From: Gammaproteobacteria bacterium
Lineage (GTDB): Bacteria > Pseudomonadota > Gammaproteobacteria > Steroidobacterales > Steroidobacteraceae
Assembly: GCA_020029535.1 (NCBI GenBank)
Contig: JAIBJM010000007.1
Location: 1-64,000, forward strand
Reading direction: 5' to 3'
DNA: 64,000 nucleotides
Shown here in pieces: positions 55,761 through 63,905 of the stretch. How positions within the stretch are numbered: the stretch's first letter is position 1; every line of letters begins with the position of its first letter. The notes beneath the pieces were generated by a model. That model searched no databases. It had not been told where the DNA came from and was given only the letters and a program-made list of their open reading frames with translations. The position numbers and the translations under genes are program-made.

Positions 55761-56222
55761 CTAACTGCCGGCAAACCCCTGCTGCCGCCACGCTTCAAAC
55801 ACCACCACCGCCACGGCATTCGAAAGATTCAGGCTCCGGTTGCCGGGCCGCATCGGTATGGACACATGCAGTGCATCCGGCAGCGCGTCCAGCACCGACT
55901 GTGGCAAACCGCTGGTCTCCCGCCCAAAAAGCAGCGCATCGCCCGGCTGATACTGCTGCCGGCTGTAGCAGTCCACTCCGCCGGTTTCGACGATCAGCAG
56001 GCGGGCCGGCTGCAGCTGGCGCAGGCAGGTCTCCAGATCCGGATAGCTGTGCACGGCCGCCATCTCGCGATAGTCCAGTCCGGCGCGCCGCACCGAGGCG
56101 TCGTCGATGCGGAAGCCCAGCGGTTCGATCAGATGCAGCTGGCAACCGGTGTTGGCGCACAGGCGGATCACATTGCCGGTATTGGGTGGGATCTCCGGCT
56201 GATACAGGATGACGTGAAACAC
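55761..56222 (-). CDS. trmL: tRNA (cytidine/uridine-34-2'-O)-methyltransferase TrmL
   Basis: 153 aa SPOUT enzyme. HVILYQPEIPPNTGNVIRLCANTG at the start, GRETSGLP and SIPMRPGNRSLNLSNAVAVVVFE near the end form the trefoil-knot SAM site. It methylates the wobble ribose of tRNA-Leu. In E. coli trmL follows gpsA-cysE; here accessory genes lie between. Confidence 0.95.
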   Translation of the reverse strand: MFHVILYQPEIPPNTGNVIRLCANTGCQLHLIEPLGFRIDDASVRRAGLDYREMAAVHSYPDLETCLRQLQPARLLIVETGGVDCYSRQQYQPGDALLFGRETSGLPQSVLDALPDALHVSIPMRPGNRSLNLSNAVAVVVFEAWRQQGFAGS

Positions 56223-56250
56223 GACACTAGCCTAAGCGATAATTCCCGCC

Positions 56251-57210
56251 ATGAGCATCGCATCGCTTGGCATCAACTTCTGTGGCCTGGAACTGGCCTC
56301 ACCCATCGTGCTGTTGTCGGGCTGCGTGGGCTTCGGTGAGGAATACACGCGCGTCGAGGGCTTCAGCAACCGTGACGTCGGCGCCATCGTGCTCAAGGGC
56401 ACCACCGGCGCGGCGCGGCTGGGCAACCCGCCGCATCGCATCGCCGAGACCTACGAGGGCATGCTGAATGCCATCGGCCTGCAGAATCCGGGCGTAGACA
56501 AAGTGGTGCGCGAGATCCTGCCGACGCTGGATTTCAGCGAGACGCGTTTCTTCGCCAATGTCTGCGGCTCGACGATCGAGGAGTATGTCGAGGTCACGCG
56601 CCGTTTCGATGACTCGCGCATCGATGCCATCGAGATCAACATCTCCTGCCCCAACGTCAAGGAAGGCGGCGTGCAGTTCGGCAATGTGCCGGAAATGTCG
56701 GCGCGCGTGGTCGCGGCCTGCCGGGCCGTGACGAAGAAGCCGCTGATCACCAAGCTGTCGCCGAACCAGACCGACATTCGCGAAAATGCACGACGCTGCA
56801 TCGAGGCCGGCACCGATGCCTTTGCCGTCATCAACACCGTGATGGGCATGGCCATCAATGTGCAGACCCGCAAGCCGGTGATCGGCAATGTGCAGGGCGG
56901 CCTGTCGGGCCCGGCCATCAAACCAATCGCGCTGCTGAAGGTCAAAGAGGTGCATGAGATCGCAGCACCGCACCGCATTCCCATCATCGGCCAGGGTGGC
57001 ATCACCAATGCCACCGATGCGCTGGAGTTCATCATCGCCGGCGCCAGTGCGGTGGGCATCGGCACAGCGCTGTTCTACGACCCACTGGTGTGCAAGCAGG
57101 TCAACGCCGGCATCGCCGACTATCTGGCACGCCATGGCCTGTCTTCGGTGCAGGAACTGGCGGGTACATTGCAGCTGCCCGCGCCTACGGCGGCACGCGC
57201 CGCCTGCTGA
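56251..57210 (+). CDS. pyrD: dihydroorotate dehydrogenase, class 1B catalytic subunit
   Basis: 319 aa FMN TIM barrel. NISCPNVKEGGVQFG holds the catalytic Cys of class 1 enzymes, KLSPNQTDI and GIGTALFYDP the FMN phosphate site. Class 1B normally works with an FeS/FAD partner PyrK, which is not in the window. It oxidises dihydroorotate in pyrimidine synthesis. It is divergent from trmL with 28 bases between. Confidence 0.88.
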   Translation: MSIASLGINFCGLELASPIVLLSGCVGFGEEYTRVEGFSNRDVGAIVLKGTTGAARLGNPPHRIAETYEGMLNAIGLQNPGVDKVVREILPTLDFSETRFFANVCGSTIEEYVEVTRRFDDSRIDAIEINISCPNVKEGGVQFGNVPEMSARVVAACRAVTKKPLITKLSPNQTDIRENARRCIEAGTDAFAVINTVMGMAINVQTRKPVIGNVQGGLSGPAIKPIALLKVKEVHEIAAPHRIPIIGQGGITNATDALEFIIAGASAVGIGTALFYDPLVCKQVNAGIADYLARHGLSSVQELAGTLQLPAPTAARAAC

Positions 57211-57228
57211 AGACACCAGGAGGTTCCC

Positions 57229-57543
57229 ATGTCGATTGCAGAGGAACTGGAACGATTGCAGGCACTTCGCGAACGCGGTGTGCTCGATGAAGGCGAGTAC
57301 GCCCGCGCCAAGGCGCGGGTGATCGGCGAGCAGAATCCGGGCGAGGCGGGTTCGTTTCTGCGGCGGCTGTCGCGGTCCGGCTCGGATCGCGTGCTCGGCG
57401 GGGTATGCGGCGGCCTCGGTCGCCACACCGGCCTGCCATCCTGGGCCTGGCGGGTCATTTTCTGCGTAACCACGCTGTACGCCGGCGCCGGACTGCTGTT
57501 CTACATACTGCTGTGGGTCTTCATTCCATCCGATGTGAACTGA
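57229..57543 (+). CDS. PspC-domain membrane protein with SHOCT-like N-terminus
   Basis: 104 aa. Residues ~3-30 (EELERLQALRERGVLDEGEYARAKARVI) resemble a SHOCT module, followed by the PspC domain RVLGGVCGGLGRHTGLP and a terminal hydrophobic helix. PspC proteins sense envelope stress in the psp system, but no pspA/F is nearby. AGGAGG precedes the ATG. Confidence 0.88.
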   Translation: MSIAEELERLQALRERGVLDEGEYARAKARVIGEQNPGEAGSFLRRLSRSGSDRVLGGVCGGLGRHTGLPSWAWRVIFCVTTLYAGAGLLFYILLWVFIPSDVN

Positions 57544-57629
57544 ACCACGCACGCTGTTAACTATTACAGCTGGCACCGCTGCTGCTTTGAGCTAGGTTGG
57601 CCGGGGGTACCCACAGCGCGGAGAACAGC

Positions 57630-58826
57630 ATGGGCAATGGCGGTGATCTGCTGCTGGTCGTCGACAGCGACGAATCAGGATTGCAGCAGGGTCGCGCGCT
57701 GGCGGCGCTGCTCGGTTGCGAATGCGTCACTGCCGGCAGCAGCGCCGAGCTGCGCGAAGTGCTGGCGCTGCGCACACCCACGGTGGCACTGGTGGCCATC
57801 GACATGAGCGAGGATCAGGGCGTCGGCGCCATGCTGATGCTGGCCGCCACCGCCAACCGATCGCCCACCGTGGTGTTTGGCAATGTCGACGCCCGCGTGC
57901 TGGCCAGCGCGCGCCGGCTGGCGGACCAGCATGGCCTGCCCACATTGGGCGCACTGCAGCGGCCGCTGAGTCTGGATGAGGCGGAGCTGCTGATCGCCCC
58001 GGCGCTGCGCAGCGGTCAGCTGATTGCCGAAGCCGAACTGCGCCAGGCCATCGATGAACAGCAGCTGCTGCTGTACTTCCAGCCGCAGGTGGCGCTGACC
58101 ACCGGCGCCATCAGGGTGCGCGGTGCCGAAGCGCTGGTGCGCTGGAAGCATCCGCAGCGCGGCCTGCTGTATCCGGCACAGTTCCTGCCCAGCTTCGAGC
58201 GATCAGGCCTGATCGGCGCGCTGACCGACACCGTGATCACCGAGGCCCTGCGTCAGGCCGGCGGCTGGAGCCGCATCGACAGCACGTTGACCATTACCGT
58301 GAACCTCAGTCCGCGGCTGGTACGCGACCGACAGTTCCCGACGCGGCTGGCGCTGTTGCTGCGCGAATTCGAGCTGGATCCGCAGCAGCTGCTCATTGAC
58401 GTCACCGAAGAACCGCTGCGGCGCGACTACGAACGCATCCTCGACGTGTTTACCCGGTTGCGCATCATGAATGTGGGCCTGGTGCTGGATCATTTCGGCA
58501 CCGGCTATTCGTCGATCACCGAGCTGTATCGCATGCCGTTCACCGAGGTGAAGCTCGACCAGTCGCTGATCGCGGAACTGCCCCATAACCGCGAGGCCTG
58601 CATCGTGGTCGAGACACTCGCCACGCTGGCGCACAAGCTGAGCATGAAGGCCTGCGCGGCCGGCGTGGAAACCGATCTGGCGCTGGAGACGCTGCGCAGC
58701 TACGACTTCGATTACGTGCAGGGCCAGGCCCTGTGCGAACCGGTGCCCGCTGCCGATATCGACGACCTGATCCGTCACTGGCATTGGCCACAAAAATCGG
58801 AGCCGCTACGTCGAGCAGCGGGATAG
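57630..58826 (+). CDS. receiver-like/EAL-domain protein
   Basis: 398 aa from ATG 57630 with GGAG upstream. Residues ~5-125 look like a receiver domain with an Asp in VALVAIDMSE; the EAL domain has EALVRW, VNLSPRL and VKLDQSL, but the usual DDFGTG reads DHFGTG, replacing one of the acidic metal-site residues, so phosphodiesterase activity is doubtful. It may instead bind c-di-GMP as a sensor. Ten bases before the NYN gene start. Confidence 0.85.
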   Translation: MGNGGDLLLVVDSDESGLQQGRALAALLGCECVTAGSSAELREVLALRTPTVALVAIDMSEDQGVGAMLMLAATANRSPTVVFGNVDARVLASARRLADQHGLPTLGALQRPLSLDEAELLIAPALRSGQLIAEAELRQAIDEQQLLLYFQPQVALTTGAIRVRGAEALVRWKHPQRGLLYPAQFLPSFERSGLIGALTDTVITEALRQAGGWSRIDSTLTITVNLSPRLVRDRQFPTRLALLLREFELDPQQLLIDVTEEPLRRDYERILDVFTRLRIMNVGLVLDHFGTGYSSITELYRMPFTEVKLDQSLIAELPHNREACIVVETLATLAHKLSMKACAAGVETDLALETLRSYDFDYVQGQALCEPVPAADIDDLIRHWHWPQKSEPLRRAAG

Positions 58827-58835
58827 ACTGGCCCC

Positions 58836-59573
58836 ATGGCTGCTCCCATCACCGACCGTCTGGCAGTACTGATCGACTCCGACAATGCCCAGGCGTCACT
58901 GATCGGCGAATTGCTGATCGAAATCGCCCGATACGGCACCGCAACCGTCAAGCGCGCCTATGGCGACTGGACCACCGCCAATCTCGGTGGCTGGAAGGAC
59001 GCTCTGCTGAAGCACGCCATCCAGCCCATACAACAGTTTCGCTACACCACCGGCAAGAACGCCACCGATTCGGCGCTGATCATCGATGCCATGGACCTGT
59101 TGCATGGCGGCCGCGTCGACGGCTTCTGCCTGGTCTCTTCCGACAGCGATTTCACGCGGCTGGCCACGCGCATTCGTGAGGCCGGACTGATCGTCTACGG
59201 CTTCGGCCAGAAGAAGACGCCCAAGCCGCTGGTCGCCGCCTGCAACAAGTTCATCTACACCGAGATTCTGGGTTCGCAGTCGTCGTCGTCAGAGAAGGAA
59301 ACCGTCGAGGCCGAGATCGAACCGCTGCAGCCGCTGCTTGTGCAGGCCATCAGCGACGCAACGCGCGACGACGGCTGGGCCGCACTGGGCGTAGTGGGCT
59401 CGCTGATCACCAAGAGCCACCCATCCTTCGACGCGCGCAACTACGGCTTTCCCAAGCTCAGCGAACTGGTGCAGAAGCAGCGCTATCTGGAGATCAGGTC
59501 CGAACCCACCGCCGACGGCACCGCCCGACACCTGTACGTGAAGATGAAGCCGGTGGCGGGGCGCAGGAATTAG
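58836..59573 (+). CDS. NYN-domain nuclease-like protein with C-terminal LOTUS/OST-HTH
   Basis: 245 aa. The NYN (PIN-like) domain has VLIDSDNAQASL, NATDSALIIDAMDLL and CLVSSDSDFTRLA with the four acidic residues of the Mg site. The C-terminal ~75 residues (KHPSFDARNYG-like SHPSFDARNYGFPKLSELV) form an OST-HTH domain that binds RNA. An RNA-processing role is likely; the substrate is unknown. Its stop overlaps the end of the ORF6N pseudogene on the other strand. Confidence 0.92.
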   Translation: MAAPITDRLAVLIDSDNAQASLIGELLIEIARYGTATVKRAYGDWTTANLGGWKDALLKHAIQPIQQFRYTTGKNATDSALIIDAMDLLHGGRVDGFCLVSSDSDFTRLATRIREAGLIVYGFGQKKTPKPLVAACNKFIYTEILGSQSSSSEKETVEAEIEPLQPLLVQAISDATRDDGWAALGVVGSLITKSHPSFDARNYGFPKLSELVQKQRYLEIRSEPTADGTARHLYVKMKPVAGRRN

Positions 59574-59940
59574 CGCGAGACGCTGAGCTTGCGCGCCAGC
59601 TGGGTATTGCTTTCCAGCATGGCTCGCAACCTGACGAAGGCCCGCACGATATAGACGCTCATGGCTGCCGCTCGCGGGCTGTTGAGGATGGTGGCGGCCA
59701 TGACCGCTCTTTAAAGGTCACAAATTGTGACCTTAAAGACGCAATATCCTGATTCTTAAGAGATAATAGAAAATCAGAAGGAAATCGATCGGCGTTCCGC
59801 CTGACCGCCTGATTCAGGGCTTTGGTGCTTACGCCATAGAGGGCCGCCAGATCCGAGTCCAGCAGCACCCGCTGGCCTCGAAGGACGAGGATCTTCTTCG
59901 AGACCTCAAGCGGTGCGACGTCGGAGCCTTCGGTTCCCAT
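59570..59940 (-). pseudogene. ORF6N (KilA-N-like) gene, frameshifted with an internal deletion
   Basis: ATG 59940 opens VSKKILVLRGQRVLLDSDLAALYGV and RFPSDFLLSLKNQDIASLRSQFVTF, a clear ORF6N DNA-binding domain. After FKERS the conserved HG-containing middle is missing and the frame is lost; the C-terminal part MAATILNSPRAAAMSVYIVR continues in another frame from 59701 to 59570. ORF6N proteins are phage-like regulators often lodged in type I restriction loci, as here. Confidence 0.8.
59714..59734. repeat. palindrome inside the first ORF6N pseudogene
   Basis: AAGGTCACAA and TTGTGACCTT flank one central A, over the codons for LRSQFVT. The same position in the second ORF6N fossil carries an even longer palindrome. 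Confidence 0.7.
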
Positions 59941-60090
59941 GCACCCAAGCCTGCGTCACGTAGGTGGCGGTAACCAGCCGCTGAATACAGCACGTTCGTA
60001 CAGATTCAGGCTGCCCTTAAGCCGCCCCCGCCATCTGCACTATTGCCGCTTCACTGTCGGGTTCATCAGACCGAGTATCGCTTCAGCCTG

Positions 60091-60121
60091 AACTTGAGGT
60101 CGCAAATTGCGACCTCAAGTT
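60091..60121. repeat. 31-bp palindrome inside the second ORF6N pseudogene
   Basis: Arms AACTTGAGGTCGCAA and TTGCGACCTCAAGTT are perfect over 15 bases with a single central A, at the codons equivalent to LRSQFAT. Confidence 0.75.
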
Positions 60122-60330
60122 TCCAAGCTCATGATTGGTAAGCACAAACATGAAATCACCCGGAAACCTCCTGGCATTTCGGGCAACAGCTTCATTGAAG
60201 CGCTTCGTCGCAACACCCTAGAGAGCGGCCAGGTCCGAATCAAGGAGCACTCGTTGGCCACGAATGACGTAAATCTTCTGACCAATCGTTTTCTCAACCG
60301 CCTGTTCCGCGTTCCCTGCCATCTGGCAAT
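60093..60330 (-). pseudogene. second ORF6N remnant with a nonsense codon
   Basis: On the minus strand one frame reads GQKIYVIRGQRVLLDSDLAA, L, a TAG at 60218-60220 where the Tyr of LYGV belongs, then GVATKRFNEAVARNARRFPG and NLRSQFAT. Both ends are lost. The TAG is one base from a Tyr codon. It lies upstream of the first ORF6N gene on the same strand and differs enough to be a separate paralogue. Confidence 0.8.
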
Positions 60331-60618
60331 CCTGCGCGAATGCGGTGACCGCTTCAGCCTGCATTTCCACCCTGTTCGTCCTGGAAAGCGGCTCGTTCTA
60401 CGCCCCGGCCGCAGTACGCCGCACCCACTACCCGCCGCGCGCGGTGCAGGGTTTCTACAAGAAGCCCATGGTCAATGTCACCCACGAAGAGCGCGGACCT
60501 TGGGCCGCCATCTGGGACAACGGGTGACCTTGTCGCGGGCGATCAGCCCGTCATAGTCGTAGACGCGCCAGCGTTGGCTAGCAGCTCGACGGCGAGATCG
60601 CGTCGGAGACAGCTCGCA
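60331..60618. other. junction region without an intact gene
   Basis: The minus strand around 60520-60590 encodes, without a start, RWRVYDYDGLIARDK, which resembles the post-recognition part of HsdM-type methylases; it is short and uncertain. A plus-strand open stretch ending at 60527 has no known relatives. Confidence 0.3.
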
Positions 60619-61062
60619 TCATCCGTTCATCGTCCAATCCGCGCAAAGCAGCTCCGCCTGCGCGAGAACGGTCTTCACCGCTTCCTCCTGCAAGTCCGGC
60701 GGATAGCCGTACCTGTTCAGGATGCGCTTCACCATGACCTTGATCTTCGCCCTTGCGCTCTCGCGCAGCGTCCAGTCGATGGTCACGCTCTTGCGTACCT
60801 GGGTGATCAACTCGGCGGCAATCACCTTGAGCTTGTCATCGCCCATCGCCTCCAAGGCTGATTCATTGGCGGCGAGCGCGTCGTAGAAGGCTTTCTCATC
60901 CTCCGTCAGCCCCATCTCCTGGCCCGCCTTGGTGGCAGCGTCGAGATCCTTGGCCAGTTTGATCAGCTCAACGAATACGCGTGTGTCCGTGTGAAGTGTT
61001 ACGTCGACGAAATCCAGTTCGGCTTGCGCCTTCCCGATCTTGAATAACGTAGAGACTCTCAT
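60619..61062 (-). CDS. chimeric ORF: foreign N-terminus fused to HsdR C-terminal domain
   Basis: 147 aa. From about residue 32 the sequence ELIKLAKDLDAATKAGQEMG, LTEDEKAFYDALAANESA and RKSVTIDWTLRESARAKIKV is the C-terminal helical domain of type I restriction HsdR, which contacts the methylase core; motor and nuclease domains are absent. The first ~31 residues (MRVSTLFKIGKAQAELDFVD) do not belong to HsdR and recall the start of another, uncharacterised protein family. It starts nine bases after the nuclease-helicase gene. Confidence 0.75.
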   Translation of the reverse strand: MRVSTLFKIGKAQAELDFVDVTLHTDTRVFVELIKLAKDLDAATKAGQEMGLTEDEKAFYDALAANESALEAMGDDKLKVIAAELITQVRKSVTIDWTLRESARAKIKVMVKRILNRYGYPPDLQEEAVKTVLAQAELLCADWTMNG

Positions 61063-61071
61063 GTGAACGCT

Positions 61072-63018
61072 TCATTTGGAGCCGGGGTCGTCAAGTGATA
61101 GGTCATAGTAAGCGTGCGACTCGGCCACTTTATCCAATAGCACTTCATGACTTGCTCCAGATAGTCGGCTAAGGAAGTGCTGTTCCACAGTCTTGTCCGT
61201 GAAATAAACGAAGCATCCCTTCATACCTCTTGTCATCAACGTGCGATATGTATTCTTGATAATGAGGTTAGCCTTGCGATCAGCGTCCTCAGGGTTATCT
61301 GCCCGTAAGCGCTTATACCCATTCATGGACTTGTCGTGTTTTGAGCGCTTTAGAGGGCGCGCCACAACGCTCCCGTCCTGCATCGCCATATCCGGGCCGA
61401 CTATTACTCCTATGTATTCAACCTCTAATCCTTGGCACGTATGGATACATCCAATCTCGTTCACCGACTCTGGTGCAACCATCCATAGGCCGCCATCCTT
61501 CGTGAGATTCCACTTCATCCCGAACCCATGCTCCGGAATCACCACGTCGTAAGCGGTCGCGTCTTTCTTGCTATTCCAGTCCCAGCAATATCCCGCCACC
61601 ATTCTGGCCTTGTTGAATGTCTTGTTCCTTTCCAGAATTTCTCGACGCATTTCTTCCGGAGATGAGAACACGCGAAAGTCAAACTCATTTCTACTTAGGA
61701 CTTCATTCGCAGTTGGTCTCAACCCAAGTGTGTTGTCGAGCCAAGCCAAATACCCGTCTGATCCGTTGCACCGGAATTGAGACTCCAATTTCAACGGGGT
61801 TACTAACGCACCCGCGGCGCGAGCGAGCCGCTCGATTTCCGATCTTTCACCGATATCCTTGAATGTTACGCGCTGATCCTCGTCGAGAAAGAAGATCGAG
61901 CACTTAGCGGATCCAATTAGCTCCTGGATTTGGTTGGTCCCCAGATTGCCGAAAAGTCCAGATTTCTCGTTGAGTCTATGAGCCTCGTCGACCACAAGCG
62001 CGTCAAATACGTTCGCATGTGTTTCGGTGAATGCACCTGATCCTGAAAAGAGGTTTGAGATCTGTGATTTACGCAACGAACCAGCGAGCGCCTGTTCGAA
62101 TACGGCTCTTGGCGCGGCATTCTTAGTCACGTACTTCGTCACCAAGCGTCGACCGGTAAGTGCGACGAGCAAATTGATTGCAACCACCGACTTTCCAGTC
62201 CCAGGTCCGCCTTCGACAATCACGACGTGCTTTGATTTCTCAGACGCATGGGTAGCTAAAGTTAGCGCCGTCTCGTAGACGACCTTTTGGTCGTCGATTA
62301 GAACAAATTCCTGCTTGCCTGCCAGCATACCGGTCAAGCTATCTACCAATCCCTTGGAAGGGCGAATTCGGCCGTTTTCCATTCGGTAGAGAAGCGAGCG
62401 CTCGTCGCCATATCGAACGTGACGCTTAATGAACTCGCGGAGCTTGTCTTTCTCCGTCTCGCCCTTCAGGAATATCGGCGCTAGCTGCACATAGTGTGCG
62501 TAAAAGCTGTCCGTCAATACGCCGTTGTCCGAGTAGTTGTGTAAATACGCGCAAGGGCGAAGTCCCACCTCCGCATCGTAGATTGCCTCATTGAAATTCA
62601 GCAGCAATGAGGCGTACGACCAGGCTTGGTAGGAAGGATGGCTCGTGTCTTTCGTTCCGTGCGCATACCTCGTGTTCACAACCCCATCAATGTCGGTCTT
62701 GCTGGCGGTCTCCCACTGCTTTAGTTCAATGATTATGAGTTGGTCGAGCTTGGAATCGTTCGCGCCGGACAAAATGAAATCAATGCGCTTGGATGTTTGT
62801 GGAATCGAGTATTCAATGGCGACTCCACAATCGTGCGGTATGTCGTCATCGTTAAGAACTTTTGCGACTGCCAGCAAAGACTCCTTCCAGGATCTAATCT
62901 CTGACCGCGCCACTGAACGGCCGGTGCGAGATCGGAATGCCGTCAAGATCACGTCTTCGATATCCTTCGTGAAAGCGTCTTTAAGAAAGCTGCCTTTGGT
63001 AGCCTGGTAGACAATCAT
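61072..63018 (-). CDS. PD-(D/E)XK-like nuclease/SF1 helicase fusion (DUF2075)
   Basis: 648 aa. The N-terminal ~150 residues hold RIDFILSG and LIIIELKQWE, the D...ExK pattern of a restriction-endonuclease fold. The rest is a DUF2075 superfamily 1 ATPase: Walker A VEGGPGTGKS, Walker B ALVVDEAHRLN, sensor FFLDEDQR, then IGCIHTCQGLEVEYIGVIVG and LMTRGMKGC near the end. Such proteins are frequent in defence islands. Nine bases follow the mazG stop and nine precede the chimeric ORF. Visibly lower GC than the chromosome, consistent with transfer. Confidence 0.85.
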   Translation of the reverse strand: MIVYQATKGSFLKDAFTKDIEDVILTAFRSRTGRSVARSEIRSWKESLLAVAKVLNDDDIPHDCGVAIEYSIPQTSKRIDFILSGANDSKLDQLIIIELKQWETASKTDIDGVVNTRYAHGTKDTSHPSYQAWSYASLLLNFNEAIYDAEVGLRPCAYLHNYSDNGVLTDSFYAHYVQLAPIFLKGETEKDKLREFIKRHVRYGDERSLLYRMENGRIRPSKGLVDSLTGMLAGKQEFVLIDDQKVVYETALTLATHASEKSKHVVIVEGGPGTGKSVVAINLLVALTGRRLVTKYVTKNAAPRAVFEQALAGSLRKSQISNLFSGSGAFTETHANVFDALVVDEAHRLNEKSGLFGNLGTNQIQELIGSAKCSIFFLDEDQRVTFKDIGERSEIERLARAAGALVTPLKLESQFRCNGSDGYLAWLDNTLGLRPTANEVLSRNEFDFRVFSSPEEMRREILERNKTFNKARMVAGYCWDWNSKKDATAYDVVIPEHGFGMKWNLTKDGGLWMVAPESVNEIGCIHTCQGLEVEYIGVIVGPDMAMQDGSVVARPLKRSKHDKSMNGYKRLRADNPEDADRKANLIIKNTYRTLMTRGMKGCFVYFTDKTVEQHFLSRLSGASHEVLLDKVAESHAYYDLSLDDPGSK

Positions 63019-63027
63019 TGGATGTGC

Positions 63028-63405
63028 TCAAAGGTCTGTGTATTTCTTGTTGTTGCCACGAGCTTTTTGTATCGGGTACTTGGACGCATTGATTTCTATC
63101 TTCCCTTCGGCCGCCGCAGCAAGGTCAATGTCCAGTTTGTCGGCAAGCCGAATCAGATAGAGGAAGACATCAGCCACCTCTTCTCGAATCTTGGTTCGTT
63201 TTTCATTGGGCATTGACTGAGAGTCGGCTTCAGAGAGCCATTGAAAGTGCTCCATCAATTCTGCCGCTTCGACGCTGAGAGCCATAGCCAGGTTTTTTGG
63301 CGAGTGAAACTGATCCCAGTCACGCTCTTTGGCGAACCGTCGGAGTTTGTCACGCAGGATCTGAAGCTGATCCGAACTGCCGCTAGCAGAATCTTCATTC
63401 ATCAT
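63028..63405 (-). CDS. MazG-like nucleotide pyrophosphohydrolase
   Basis: 125 aa from ATG 63405 (MMNEDSASG). An all-alpha NTP pyrophosphatase with the metal-binding helices [14 protein letters not shown] and [19 protein letters not shown]. It hydrolyses (d)NTPs to monophosphates. The ATG overlaps the stop of the shortened hsdM (ATGA), so translation is coupled. Adjacent to a nuclease-helicase, it probably forms a defence pair acting on nucleotides and DNA; that role is inference. Confidence 0.88.
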   Translation of the reverse strand: MMNEDSASGSSDQLQILRDKLRRFAKERDWDQFHSPKNLAMALSVEAAELMEHFQWLSEADSQSMPNEKRTKIREEVADVFLYLIRLADKLDIDLAAAAEGKIEINASKYPIQKARGNNKKYTDL

Positions 63406-63884
63406 TGGAATCTGACCTCGCCGTGCCAAGTCAGGATACGGTCCTCGTAGGGAGCGAGCATCTTCATCAGGCAGCGCACCACGCAACTCGGCGTGTAGAA
63501 CTGCCCGCCGTTCTTGCCCTCGGCGCTGGCGAAGCGGGTGAGGAAATACTCGTAGACGCGACCGAGCAGGTCGACGGAACGGTGAGTCTTCTCGCCCTCG
63601 CTGGCGGCGGTGAGTTCGATGGTGGCGATGACGTCGATGAGCTCGCCGAGACGCTGCTTGTCGAGCCCGGGGCGGGCGTAGTCCTTCGGCAAGACGCCCT
63701 TGATGAGCTTGGCGCGGTGTTCCTCGAAGGTGTCGGAGATGTACTTGAGGAAGATCAGGCCGAGGACGACGTGCTTGTATTCCGCCGCGTCCATGTTGTT
63801 GCGGAGCTTGTCGGCGGTGAGCCAGAGCTTGGCTTCGAAGCCGAGGGAGGCGGAGGAGCTGGTCTTTTTCGGTGTGCGTGGCAT
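63402..63884 (-). pseudogene. hsdM: type I modification subunit HsdM, shortened and internally deleted
   Basis: 160 aa. It begins as a normal HsdM ([40 protein letters not shown]) but jumps from HRAKLI straight to [20 protein letters not shown], lacking the usual intervening segment of roughly 60-80 residues. It reaches [20 protein letters not shown] and then ends in unrelated [14 protein letters not shown] before the DPCCGSG/NPPF catalytic motifs. It cannot methylate DNA. The frame is open, so a truncated protein may still be made. Confidence 0.85.
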
Positions 63885-63905
63885 TTCTATATAAGTTCAG
63901 CAGTT

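Noticed and set aside
60345-60527. Plus-strand ORF reading SGSFYAPAAVRRTHYPPRAV as a gene remnant.
   Set aside because: No family recognised and no start or ribosome site; it may be chance reading across the junction region.
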